Below, one piece after another: positions 1 through 5,904 of a DNA stretch of 8,591 nt. The notes under the pieces were generated by a model. The model saw only the letters and a program-made list of their open reading frames with translations, had not been told where the DNA came from and searched no databases. Made by a program: the position numbers and the translations under genes. Positions within the stretch are counted from its first letter, which is position 1. Every line of letters starts with the position of its first letter. This DNA is from Bacteroidia bacterium (lineage in GTDB: Bacteria; Bacteroidota; Bacteroidia; Cytophagales; Cyclobacteriaceae): assembly GCA_016650355.1 (NCBI GenBank), contig JAENVX010000143.1, forward strand, positions 1 to 8,591, given 5' to 3'.

Positions 1-595
1 CCGTGCCCATTACAGCGCAATGACCGCGACTTCTGCCCATGCAAGCTTCTGTAACTCTGAGTTCTTCATTGCTCATTTCGCCTGCCCGCACGGCATCATT
101 AAATCTCCAAATATCGCTCGTGCCAATATCACGGCCCTCGTATTTACCTGTAAGCATAGGGCCACCAGAAACAACAAGCGTTGGAATGTTTACACTGCAG
201 GCACCCATCACAAGTGAAGGCGTTGTTTTGTCGCATCCGCAAAGCAAGACAACTCCATCTATTGGATTGGCACGAATAGATTCTTCAACATCCATGCTGG
301 CGAGATTTCTATACAACATGGCAGTAGGCTTGATTAGCGTTTCGCCCAACGACATCACAGGAAATTCCACAGGAAAACCACCAGCTTCAGAGATACCTCT
401 CTTCACAGATTCTGCCAACTCACGAAAGTGGGCATTGCAGGGCGTTAACTCTGACCACGTATTGCAAATTCCTATTACCGGTTTATCTTGAAATTCATAA
501 TCTGGTATGCCTTGGTTTTTCATCCAGGCACGATAGATGAACCCATCTTTTCCAGGTTTACCGAACCAACCTTGACTGCGTAGTTTTACTTTCAT
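1..595 (-). CDS. IlvD/Edd-family dehydratase, sugar-acid type (N-terminal part)
   Basis: This is the N-terminal 198 residues of an Fe-S dehydratase that runs off the left edge; family members are usually about 570-620 residues. The family removes water from 2,3-dihydroxy acids (IlvD) or aldonic acids (Edd, arabinonate/xylonate dehydratases) to give 2-keto acids in the cytoplasm. Visible motifs are the opening LRSQGWFG, typical of the pentonate/hexonate dehydratase branch, then CNTWSELTPCNAH (44-56), SLGETL (82-87), GCDKTTP (120-126) and a Cys at 193. The likely cluster ligands are Cys53, Cys121 and Cys193; their spacing of 68 and 72 resembles the arabinonate dehydratase pattern as I remember it. 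Asp122 and Lys123 match the Mg-binding Asp and carbamylated Lys. The ATG at 595 starts the protein at the normal family position. It is divergent from the MarR gene. The exact sugar acid cannot be told, and true dihydroxy-acid dehydratase (ilvD) is less likely. Confidence 0.9.
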   Translation of the reverse strand, partial: MKVKLRSQGWFGKPGKDGFIYRAWMKNQGIPDYEFQDKPVIGICNTWSELTPCNAHFRELAESVKRGISEAGGFPVEFPVMSLGETLIKPTAMLYRNLASMDVEESIRANPIDGVVLLCGCDKTTPSLVMGACSVNIPTLVVSGGPMLTGKYEGRDIGTSDIWRFNDAVRAGEMSNEELRVTEACMGRSRGHCAVMGT

Positions 596-629
596 CTGTT
601 AAGAATAATTAGTATTGAGTATAAAAAAA

Positions 630-659
630 GAAATTTAAGAAATTTAAACTGCCCCTCAA
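630..659 (-). promoter_or_regulatory. Candidate Bacteroidota promoter for the dehydratase gene
   Basis: On the minus strand a TTG (657-659) is followed after 19 bases by TAAATTTC (630-637), a near match to the Bacteroidota -33/-7 consensus TTG-N17-23-TAnnTTTG. It would start transcription around 620-625 and give a leader of roughly 25-30 bases before the ATG at 595. A second TAAATTTC lies at 639-646, because the -7 box is part of a tandem repeat, so the actual box is uncertain. Confidence 0.35.
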
Positions 660-685
660 CGCAAGTTGCCCTTTTTGCGTATTCA

Positions 686-710
686 TGTTGATACAACAAT
701 AGTTGGTACA
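686..710 (+). promoter_or_regulatory. Candidate MarR operator just upstream of the regulator gene
   Basis: The perfect palindrome TGTTGATACAACA (686-698; 5-bp arms, 3-bp centre) is followed 15 bp after its half-site by a near-identical copy: GTTGATACA at 687-695 and GTTGGTACA at 702-710. The second copy overlaps a possible -7 box TACATTTA (707-714), which lies 16 bases after a TTG at 688-690. MarR proteins commonly bind short dyads over their own promoters, so autorepression is the simplest reading. With this promoter the transcript would start almost at the ATG (719), close to leaderless. Confidence 0.45.
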
Positions 711-718
711 TTTACACC

Positions 719-1168
719 ATGTCATTAGAAGAAGATATTAAACAGGAGAAGTTTGAGAATGAATTTCAAAAGGTTGCCGTGAATATTCTTTATACCAGCA
801 GCTGGTTGCACAACCTCAATGCAGATCGGTTAAAAGCGTATGATATAACACCTGAGCAATTCAATGTATTAAGAATACTAAGAGGGAGTCATCCAAAGGC
901 GCTAATGCTTGCTGATGTTACGTGCCGGATGATCGATAAAAGCAGCAATGCAACAAGGCTTGTTGAAAAGCTTCGTTTAAAAGGCTTGGTGAGGAGGGAA
1001 ATATGCCCGGGAAACAGAAGACAGGTAGATATATCAATTACTTCAAAGGGCTTGGAGATTCTGACTAAAACAGATAACGAATCCAACGCATGGTTTGGTA
1101 AACTGAAAAATATTACAAAAGCAGAAGCGCAAGAATTAAATCGGATACTTGATAAGCTTCGCGGATAA
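719..1168 (+). CDS. MarR-family transcriptional regulator
   Basis: This is a 149-residue winged-helix regulator of normal MarR length; such proteins are dimeric repressors released by aromatic acids, quinones or thiol oxidation. The DNA-binding part spans about 45-112: YDITPEQFNVLRIL (helix), LADVTCRMIDKSSNATRLVEKL with the recognition helix near 76-88, then the wing around GNRRQVDISITSKG (98-111), all close to the family pattern. Flanking helices form the dimer interface. It has two cysteines (69 and 96) but none near the N terminus, so it lacks the sensing Cys of OhrR-type peroxide sensors. It lies 55 bp upstream of the oxygenase gene with no visible terminator between, so it may be the first gene of that operon and its regulator. 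The ligand is unknown. The start is the first ATG and gives a typical acidic N-terminal helix. Confidence 0.93.
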   Translation: MSLEEDIKQEKFENEFQKVAVNILYTSSWLHNLNADRLKAYDITPEQFNVLRILRGSHPKALMLADVTCRMIDKSSNATRLVEKLRLKGLVRREICPGNRRQVDISITSKGLEILTKTDNESNAWFGKLKNITKAEAQELNRILDKLRG

Positions 1169-1223
1169 GAAATAAAAAGCGTAATTTGTAGTAGGGATTT
1201 ATTGTTTAAAAATCAATTCACAT

Positions 1224-2051
1224 ATGGAGAATACCCTCACCAAAAACGTGCTTCAGATTTTAGAAGAGCCGTTTCAGATTACTAACGAACAAGTCAAGTT
1301 CTTTGAGGAAAATGGATTTGTTAAGATAAAGAATGTATTGCCGCCCGATACCGTCCGATACATGAACGATACTATTTCGGCAGAGGTAAAGCGACTGAAC
1401 ACTCAGCATTTGCCAATGGAGCAGCGGGACACATATGGAAAGGCTTTCCTGCAGATCATGAACCTTTGGACAAAGTCCGATTTGATAAAGGAAATTGTTT
1501 TCAGCAAACGTCTTGCTAAGATGGCTTCCGATTTGATGAGTGTTAGCGGTGTGAGAATGTATCATGATCAGGCCCTTTTCAAAGAGCCGGGTGGTGGTCA
1601 CACACCTTGGCATGCAGATCAATATTATTGGCCATTGGAAACTGATAAGACTATTACCGTATGGATACCGCTTCAAGAAACTAAGTTAGAACTCGGTCCA
1701 CTGGAGTTTAGCGCGAAGAGTCAGCAAATACAGGAAGGCAGAAACTTAAAAATCAGCGATGAAAGTGAAAAGGAACTTCAGAAAAAATTAACGCTCAATA
1801 ATTTTAAACAAGTGATCGAACCATTTGATATTGGCGAGGTGAGCTTTCATTCGGGCTGGATTTTTCACAGAGCTGGACCAAATAAGACTGACAAGATGCG
1901 CAACGTGATGACCGTTATCTATATGGACAAAGATATGCGGCTAAAAGAGCCTGCCAATGAAAATCAAATCGATGATTGGAATACATGGTGTCCAGGTGCC
2001 GAGGTGGGCAAGGTAATTGACACGCCTCTAAATCCAATATTGTATTCATAA
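1224..2051 (+). CDS. PhyH-type Fe(II)/2-oxoglutarate dioxygenase
   Basis: This 275-residue protein belongs to the phytanoyl-CoA dioxygenase (PhyH) superfamily, non-haem iron enzymes that hydroxylate a substrate while decarboxylating 2-oxoglutarate. The iron triad is visible: His130 and Asp132 in TPWHADQYYWP, and His215 in GWIFHRAGPN; Arg226 (KMRNVMTVIY) is placed to bind the 2-oxoglutarate carboxylate. The N-terminal FFEENGFVKIKNVLP (27-41) is the usual opening of the fold. No signal peptide is seen, so it should be cytoplasmic. The stop codon is only 2 bases from the dehydrogenase start, which points to translational coupling and a shared pathway. Bacterial PhyH proteins act on many small molecules (ectoine, halogenated or methylated compounds, lipids), and nothing here fixes the substrate. 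Hydroxylation giving an alcohol or an unstable hemiacetal for the next enzyme is my inference. Confidence 0.92.
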   Translation: MENTLTKNVLQILEEPFQITNEQVKFFEENGFVKIKNVLPPDTVRYMNDTISAEVKRLNTQHLPMEQRDTYGKAFLQIMNLWTKSDLIKEIVFSKRLAKMASDLMSVSGVRMYHDQALFKEPGGGHTPWHADQYYWPLETDKTITVWIPLQETKLELGPLEFSAKSQQIQEGRNLKISDESEKELQKKLTLNNFKQVIEPFDIGEVSFHSGWIFHRAGPNKTDKMRNVMTVIYMDKDMRLKEPANENQIDDWNTWCPGAEVGKVIDTPLNPILYS

Positions 2052-2053
2052 TA

Positions 2054-3160
2054 ATGATTCATTCAAAAGCTGCTATTGCTGATGGTATCGGAAATTTTTC
2101 AATTCAATCCATCCTTGTTGATGACACCCCTAATGGCGATGAAGTTTTAGTGCAAATAAGAGCGGCTGGGATTTGCCATACAGATTGGGATTCACTTTCG
2201 TGGGGAAAGCCATTGATTATGGGGCATGAGGGAGCAGGGATAGTAAAGAAAGTAGGTCCTAGGGTCACTTCACTGAAAGAAGGAGATTCAGTTATCTTGA
2301 ACTGGGCGATTCCCTGTTATCAATGTTTCGCTTGTCAGGAAGGAAACCAGCATCTGTGTGAAGTCAATTCTGCAGTAATCGCAGGAAATAAAGTAAGCCA
2401 TGGGCATGCGCGTTTAGAGGGTAGTAAGTTAAACGGTGCTCCAGTTGAACGTTCATTCAGTATTGGAACCATTTCCGAGTATACGTTAGTGAGAGAAGCC
2501 GCTTGTGTTAAGATAACAGTGGAGATTCCTTTTCCATCTGCCGCGATTATCAGTTGTGGAGTGATGACAGGTTTTGGTTCTGTAGTAAACGTGGCAAAAG
2601 TGAAAGCCGGATCTTCTGTCGTAGTCCTGGGTAGTGGAGGTGTAGGACTCAATGTGATTCAGGGGGCAAGAATTTCAAAGGCTTCTAAAATAATTGTGAT
2701 TGATATAAATCCTTCCCGACTTGAAATGGCAAAAAAATACGGAGCGACACATACCATACTGGCAGCAAAAGATGATGTTGGACTTTTAGAGGCTGCATCG
2801 AAAGTTAAAATGTTGACAGAAAGAGGAGCGGACTATGCTTTTGAATGCACAGCAATTCCTTCACTTGGTGCTGCTCCTTTGGCGATGATTAGAAATGCAG
2901 GAATGGCCGTGCAGGTAAGTGGAATCGAGCAAGAGATAACAATAGATATGCGACTTTTTGAATGGGATAAAATTTATGTAAATCCCTTATATGGTAAAGC
3001 GAGGCCTCAAATTGATTTCCGAATTTTGCAAGAGCTTTATGCAAAAGGAGATTTATTGTTAGACCAGATGGTGACACAAACGTATAACATCGATCAACTG
3101 CATAAAGCCTTTTCTGATATGCATGTTGGCTTGAATGCTAAGGGAGTAATTGTTTTTTAA
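2054..3160 (+). CDS. Zinc-dependent alcohol dehydrogenase (MDR family)
   Basis: This 368-residue medium-chain dehydrogenase oxidises an alcohol (or reduces an aldehyde) with NAD. Catalytic zinc ligands are Cys41 (GICHTDWD), His58 (GHEGAG, with Glu59) and Cys168 (SCGVMTGFG); Thr43 is the proton-relay residue. The structural zinc site is complete: Cys88, Cys91, Cys94 and Cys102. The Rossmann motif GSGGVG lies at 193-198, and Asp217 (VIDINPSRL) at the end of the second strand favours NAD over NADP. Length and the two-zinc layout match the class III/aryl-alcohol branch rather than the shorter one-zinc MDR enzymes. It sits 2 bp after the oxygenase and 11 bp before the esterase. The class III-like ADH plus esterase pairing recalls FrmA/FrmB formaldehyde detoxification, but the resemblance is in order and fold only. 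Substrate unknown. Confidence 0.93.
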   Translation: MIHSKAAIADGIGNFSIQSILVDDTPNGDEVLVQIRAAGICHTDWDSLSWGKPLIMGHEGAGIVKKVGPRVTSLKEGDSVILNWAIPCYQCFACQEGNQHLCEVNSAVIAGNKVSHGHARLEGSKLNGAPVERSFSIGTISEYTLVREAACVKITVEIPFPSAAIISCGVMTGFGSVVNVAKVKAGSSVVVLGSGGVGLNVIQGARISKASKIIVIDINPSRLEMAKKYGATHTILAAKDDVGLLEAASKVKMLTERGADYAFECTAIPSLGAAPLAMIRNAGMAVQVSGIEQEITIDMRLFEWDKIYVNPLYGKARPQIDFRILQELYAKGDLLLDQMVTQTYNIDQLHKAFSDMHVGLNAKGVIVF

Positions 3161-3171
3161 TTTAAGATAGA

Positions 3172-3972
3172 ATGTCTGCCTTTTTCACAATTGGAATCTC
3201 TGATCCGGAATTTGAATTTGATCATCTGCGTTGGATAACTGTAAAGAGCAAAGCACTGGGAAGGAGGGCGGACATTACAATTTATGTTCCACCCAATGCA
3301 CAACCATATGCTTCATTGGATATGGTGATACTCCTTCATGGAGTTTATAGTTCGCATTGGGCGTGGGCGTTAAAAGGTGGAGTTCATAAAACAGCTTCAC
3401 GTTTAATTGAAAATGGGAAGATGAGACCTATGGTTTTAGTAATGCCTTCAGATGGCCTTTATGGAGATGGCAGCGGCTATTTACAACATAAAACAGAGGA
3501 CTACGAAAAGTGGATTTTGGATGAAGTAGTAGCTGCCGTTCAAGCCAATGTTCCAATTGTAAATCAAAAGTCTAAAATCTTTATCACTGGTCTTTCAATG
3601 GGTGGTTATGGTGCGCTTCGTTTGGGTGCCAAGTACCCAAATGTATTCAGCTCCTTTTCCGGCCTTTCATCAATTACAGAATTTGCTCAGATGGCATTGT
3701 TTCTAGAGGGGAATGATGACACTGTGTTAAGGAATAGTGTCCTGTCTAAAGAAAGTGTATTGGAATGTTTGTTGGCAAACAAAGAAAGACTTCCTTTTTT
3801 TCGATTCGACTGTGGAACCGAAGATCTTTTGATTGCATTTAACAGAGGACTTCATAAAAGCCTAAATGAACATGGCATTAAGCATAGTTATTCCGAATAT
3901 CCCGGTGGCCATCAGTGGGAGTATTGGAAAAAGAATGTCGAAGATTCACTTTTATTTTTCAATGGATTTTAG
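3172..3972 (+). CDS. Esterase D-like alpha/beta hydrolase
   Basis: This 266-residue serine hydrolase is of the 'putative esterase' type (esterase D/antigen 85/S-formylglutathione hydrolase group). The nucleophile elbow is GLSMGGYGA with Ser142, the acid is probably Asp218 in FDCGTEDLL, and the base is His247 in YPGGHQW. The oxyanion strand reads VILLHG (52-57). There is no signal peptide or lipobox, so it is probably cytoplasmic, unlike many Bacteroidota relatives of this fold that are exported xylan esterases. It is the last gene of the operon, 11 bp after the dehydrogenase. It could hydrolyse the ester or thioester made upstream, or remove an acyl group from the substrate first. A strict S-formylglutathione hydrolase role is doubtful because most Bacteroidota lack glutathione. 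Confidence 0.88.
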   Translation: MSAFFTIGISDPEFEFDHLRWITVKSKALGRRADITIYVPPNAQPYASLDMVILLHGVYSSHWAWALKGGVHKTASRLIENGKMRPMVLVMPSDGLYGDGSGYLQHKTEDYEKWILDEVVAAVQANVPIVNQKSKIFITGLSMGGYGALRLGAKYPNVFSSFSGLSSITEFAQMALFLEGNDDTVLRNSVLSKESVLECLLANKERLPFFRFDCGTEDLLIAFNRGLHKSLNEHGIKHSYSEYPGGHQWEYWKKNVEDSLLFFNGF

Positions 3973-4167
3973 GTAAACACTATTACCAACCCCGAACTTT
4001 AGCAAATACCAATTCCGCGTCAAGGCCAACTCCGTCTTGGAATAACAAGCATTCTTGTGCTCATTAATACTACAGGTGAACAAATTTCTTAAAATAATTG
4101 TATATACAATAATTGTCGTAACTTTATTTAAGAATCATCGTTTTTATAATCAAAATCAAAGAAAATA
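3973..4167. other. Intergenic spacer between esterase operon and pirin cluster
   Basis: This 195-bp spacer ends the first operon and holds the promoter of the second. The left half contains two short perfect hairpins, GGTAA-6-TTACC (3972-3987, starting in the esterase stop codon) and ACAAG-CATT-CTTGT (4045-4058), neither with a T-run, so no convincing terminator is seen. The right half is AT-rich and carries the palindromic promoter. I see no small ORF or RNA gene. Confidence 0.5.
4097..4126 (+). promoter_or_regulatory. Promoter with overlapping palindromic operator before pirin cluster
   Basis: A TTG (4098-4100) is followed after 18 bases by TAACTTTA (4119-4126), a good Bacteroidota-type promoter, giving a leader of about 35 bases before the ATG at 4168. 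The -33 box lies inside a perfect 14-bp palindrome ATTGTATATACAAT (4097-4110), which overlaps a second dyad ACAAT-A-ATTGT (4106-4116), giving three alternating half-sites ATTGT/ACAAT/ATTGT. A protein bound there would block the promoter. The half-sites resemble operators of the MarR/OhrR class as I remember them. The regulator is not identified. Confidence 0.55.
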
Positions 4168-4878
4168 ATGAAAACAACGCTTCATAAGGCAAATACACGC
4201 GGCCTTGCCAACCACGGCTGGCTCAATAGCAGCCACACGTTCAGCTTTGCGAATTATTATGATCCCAACCGAATGAACTTTGGAGCATTGCGTGTTCTAA
4301 ATGATGATATTGTGGATGGTGGAAAAGGCTTTGGCACGCATCCTCATGATAACATGGAAATTATTTCAATTCCGTTATCCGGTGATCTTGAGCACAAAGA
4401 CAGCATGGGCACGAAGGCGGTGATCAGGCAAAATGATATTCAGATTATGAGTGCAGGTACAGGCATTTCTCATTCCGAATACAATAAGAACACAGATAGA
4501 AAAGTGAACTTCTTGCAGATTTGGGTGATGCCAAAAAAGAGGAATATAGAGCCCCGATACGATCAAATTACTTTGAAGGAAGAAGATCGGATAAACAAAC
4601 TACAACAAGTGGTCAGTCCTTCAAAAACGGATGAGGGTGTTTGGATCAATCAGGATGCGTGGTTTCATCTTGGTAAATTAAAGATGGGATTCCAAACAGA
4701 ATATGCCATCAAACAAAAAGGCAATGGTGTTTACGTTTTTGTACTGGAAGGAGATATAACAGTCAATGCACAGAAGTTGAACAAACGTGATGGTTTTGGT
4801 GTGTGGGAGGCGGATAAGATTGCAATTGTTGCAGATAGTGATTCTGAAATTCTGCTGATGGATGTACCGATGGGATGA
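4168..4878 (+). CDS. Pirin family protein, YhhW-like (possible quercetinase)
   Basis: This 236-residue bicupin is close in length and motifs to E. coli YhhW, a pirin with quercetin 2,3-dioxygenase activity in vitro. The N-terminal cupin carries the metal ligands His58 and His60 (THPHDNMEI), His102 and Glu104 (GTGISHSEYN), one residue off the YhhW numbering, so iron binding should be intact. The C-terminal cupin (about 150-236) lacks ligands, as usual. The opening HGWLNSSHTFSFANYYDP is a family signature. It is the first gene of the second plus-strand cluster, behind the palindromic promoter. In bacteria pirins are linked to flavonoid or quinone handling and to redox regulation; the true substrate here is unknown. 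The A-rich start region has no clear Shine-Dalgarno, as is normal for this phylum. Confidence 0.93.
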   Translation: MKTTLHKANTRGLANHGWLNSSHTFSFANYYDPNRMNFGALRVLNDDIVDGGKGFGTHPHDNMEIISIPLSGDLEHKDSMGTKAVIRQNDIQIMSAGTGISHSEYNKNTDRKVNFLQIWVMPKKRNIEPRYDQITLKEEDRINKLQQVVSPSKTDEGVWINQDAWFHLGKLKMGFQTEYAIKQKGNGVYVFVLEGDITVNAQKLNKRDGFGVWEADKIAIVADSDSEILLMDVPMG

Positions 4879-4932
4879 AAGTCAATGGTAAGGAGTATTT
4901 AGTCCTTAGTATCAAATTTTTAAATGATCTGA

Positions 4933-4969
4933 AAGTCCCTCTCCTTTTGGAGAGGGATTTAGGGTGAGG
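4933..4969. repeat. REP-like palindrome between the two pirin genes
   Basis: A perfect 9-bp inverted repeat TCCCTCTCC (4936-4944) / GGAGAGGGA (4949-4957) with a TTTT loop extends to 12 pairs when one G-T pair is allowed, and is followed by the tail TTTAGGGTGAGG (4958-4969). The G/C-rich arms stand out from the AT-rich spacer. From memory, similar 'CTCTCC-TTTT-GGAGAG ... TTTAGGGTGAGG' palindromes are scattered between genes in many Bacteroidota genomes, which would make this a REP-like dispersed element; only one copy is in this window. It could act as an mRNA hairpin between the pirins, but there is no T-run, so it is not a classical terminator. Confidence 0.7.
4966..4969 (+). promoter_or_regulatory. 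Repeat-derived ribosome binding site of second pirin
   Basis: GAGG at the very end of the REP-like element lies 4 bases before the ATG at 4974. It is one of the few Shine-Dalgarno-like matches directly before a gene in this window, and it belongs to the repeat rather than to gene-specific sequence. The spacing is slightly short, and Bacteroidota ribosomes rely little on this motif, so its use is uncertain. Confidence 0.35.
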
Positions 4970-4973
4970 TATT

Positions 4974-5846
4974 ATGAAAACAAGAACCGTATCACGATTA
5001 TTATATGCACAGATGGTGGACATGGGAGGATTTCCTGTCCGGCAACCATTCCCCACTCAACAAGTAGAACGAATTGATCCCTTCTTGCTGTTGCATCATG
5101 CAGATGTGAAAGCCCCTGTTCATATCGAACCGCGTCATGCGGGCATTGGCCCTCACCCTCATCGGGGATTTTCTCCCGTCACATTCATTTTTAAAGGTGG
5201 AGTGCATCATCGCGATAGCAGAGGTAATAACAATGTTGTTTATGCGGGGGGCGCTCAGTGGATGAATGCAGGAATGGGTGTGATCCATAGCGAAAGGCCA
5301 CCAGATGATATATATGAAATCGGGGGGAGACAAGAAATTATCCAATTGTGGATAAATACTCCAGCAACTCATAAAATGGATCAACCCACATATTTCCCAC
5401 TTGCAGCGGAGGAAGCACCAAGCTTTAAGAGCGAAGACGGAAAAGTTAGTGCCAGAATTTTTTCAGGAAATATATTAGGTGTTAAAGGTCCCATACCTTC
5501 ACATACAGAAGTCAATGCTGCAACGCTTGAATTAAAGAGTGGAGGAAAAATTTCTGTTGAATTGCCAGACATGCACAATGCTCTCGTTTACCTTTTGGAT
5601 GGCAAACTTAAAGTAGAGGGTTTTGGATTAGTTGATGGTTTGAATGCGGTGATGTTTAAAAATGACGGAGAGGGTGTTACGGTAGAGGCTTTGAAAGACA
5701 CACGCATACTTTTGCTAAGTGGCGAACCGTTGAATGAAAAAGTAGCATCGCACGGACCGTTTGTCATGAACACTCAGACTGAAATTATGGAGGCCATGCG
5801 TGACTATCAGAAGGGAAAGATGGGGGTGCTAATTGAAGAACACTAA
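4974..5846 (+). CDS. Pirin family protein (long form with Pirin C-terminal domain)
   Basis: This 290-residue bicupin matches the human-type or long bacterial pirin branch. Metal ligands are His61 and His63 (GPHPHRGF), His105 and Glu107 (GVIHSERP), the expected three-His/one-Glu iron site. FLLLHHADV (38-46), VTFIFKGGVHHRDS and the C-terminal GPFVMNTQTEIMEAMRDYQ are strong family signatures; the last belongs to the Pirin C-terminal domain. It is clearly a different subfamily from the neighbouring 236-residue pirin, so the pair is not a recent duplication. The first ATG gives the canonical start RTVSRLLYAQMVDMGGFPVRQPF. It lies 95 bp after the first pirin, with a REP-like hairpin between them, and is probably co-transcribed, though the hairpin could lower readthrough. 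Function is inferred as redox sensing or dioxygenase action on quinols/flavonoids. Confidence 0.93.
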   Translation: MKTRTVSRLLYAQMVDMGGFPVRQPFPTQQVERIDPFLLLHHADVKAPVHIEPRHAGIGPHPHRGFSPVTFIFKGGVHHRDSRGNNNVVYAGGAQWMNAGMGVIHSERPPDDIYEIGGRQEIIQLWINTPATHKMDQPTYFPLAAEEAPSFKSEDGKVSARIFSGNILGVKGPIPSHTEVNAATLELKSGGKISVELPDMHNALVYLLDGKLKVEGFGLVDGLNAVMFKNDGEGVTVEALKDTRILLLSGEPLNEKVASHGPFVMNTQTEIMEAMRDYQKGKMGVLIEEH

Positions 5847-5904
5847 ACTATTAAAAGAAATATTTCGACTATCAATAAATCAAATTAATTAATCAACAAT
5901 CAAA

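Larger units (their letters stand above)
596..718. promoter_or_regulatory. Divergent control region between dehydratase and MarR genes
   Basis: This 123-bp spacer must hold the promoters of both divergent genes. It contains, left to right, a tandem 9-bp repeat (630-647), a 22-bp dyad ACGCAA-N10-TTGCGT (659-680), a palindrome TGTTGATACAACA (686-698) and a second copy of its half-site (702-710). I see no small ORF or RNA gene here. The density of dyads suggests binding sites for at least one regulator, most simply the adjacent MarR protein. That link is inferred. Confidence 0.6.

Noticed and set aside
39..491. 150-codon open frame on the plus strand at the left end
   Set aside because: It lies antisense to the dehydratase gene, whose minus-strand frame gives a clear family match; the plus-strand product is low-complexity, Ser-rich and resembles nothing.
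1..595. Calling the dehydratase ilvD of branched-chain amino acid synthesis
   Set aside because: The N-terminal LRSQGWFG and ICNTWSELTPCNAH pattern fits the sugar-acid branch better, and no ilv or leu genes are nearby.
2054..3972. Calling the ADH and esterase frmA and frmB
   Set aside because: Order and folds fit, but neither sequence shows features specific to S-hydroxymethylglutathione or S-formylglutathione, and most Bacteroidota lack glutathione, so gene symbols would overstate the evidence.
3972..3987. Hairpin GGTAA-6-TTACC at the end of the esterase gene as a terminator
   Set aside because: Only 5 AT-rich pairs, begins inside the stop codon and has no following T-run.
4045..4058. Hairpin ACAAG-CATT-CTTGT as a terminator or operator
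   Set aside because: Five base pairs without a T-run; short enough to arise by chance in AT-rich spacer DNA.
5001..5384. 127-codon minus-strand open frame inside the second pirin gene
   Set aside because: The pirin frame has all family motifs and covers the same bases; the antisense product is Met/His/Cys-rich with no recognisable domain.
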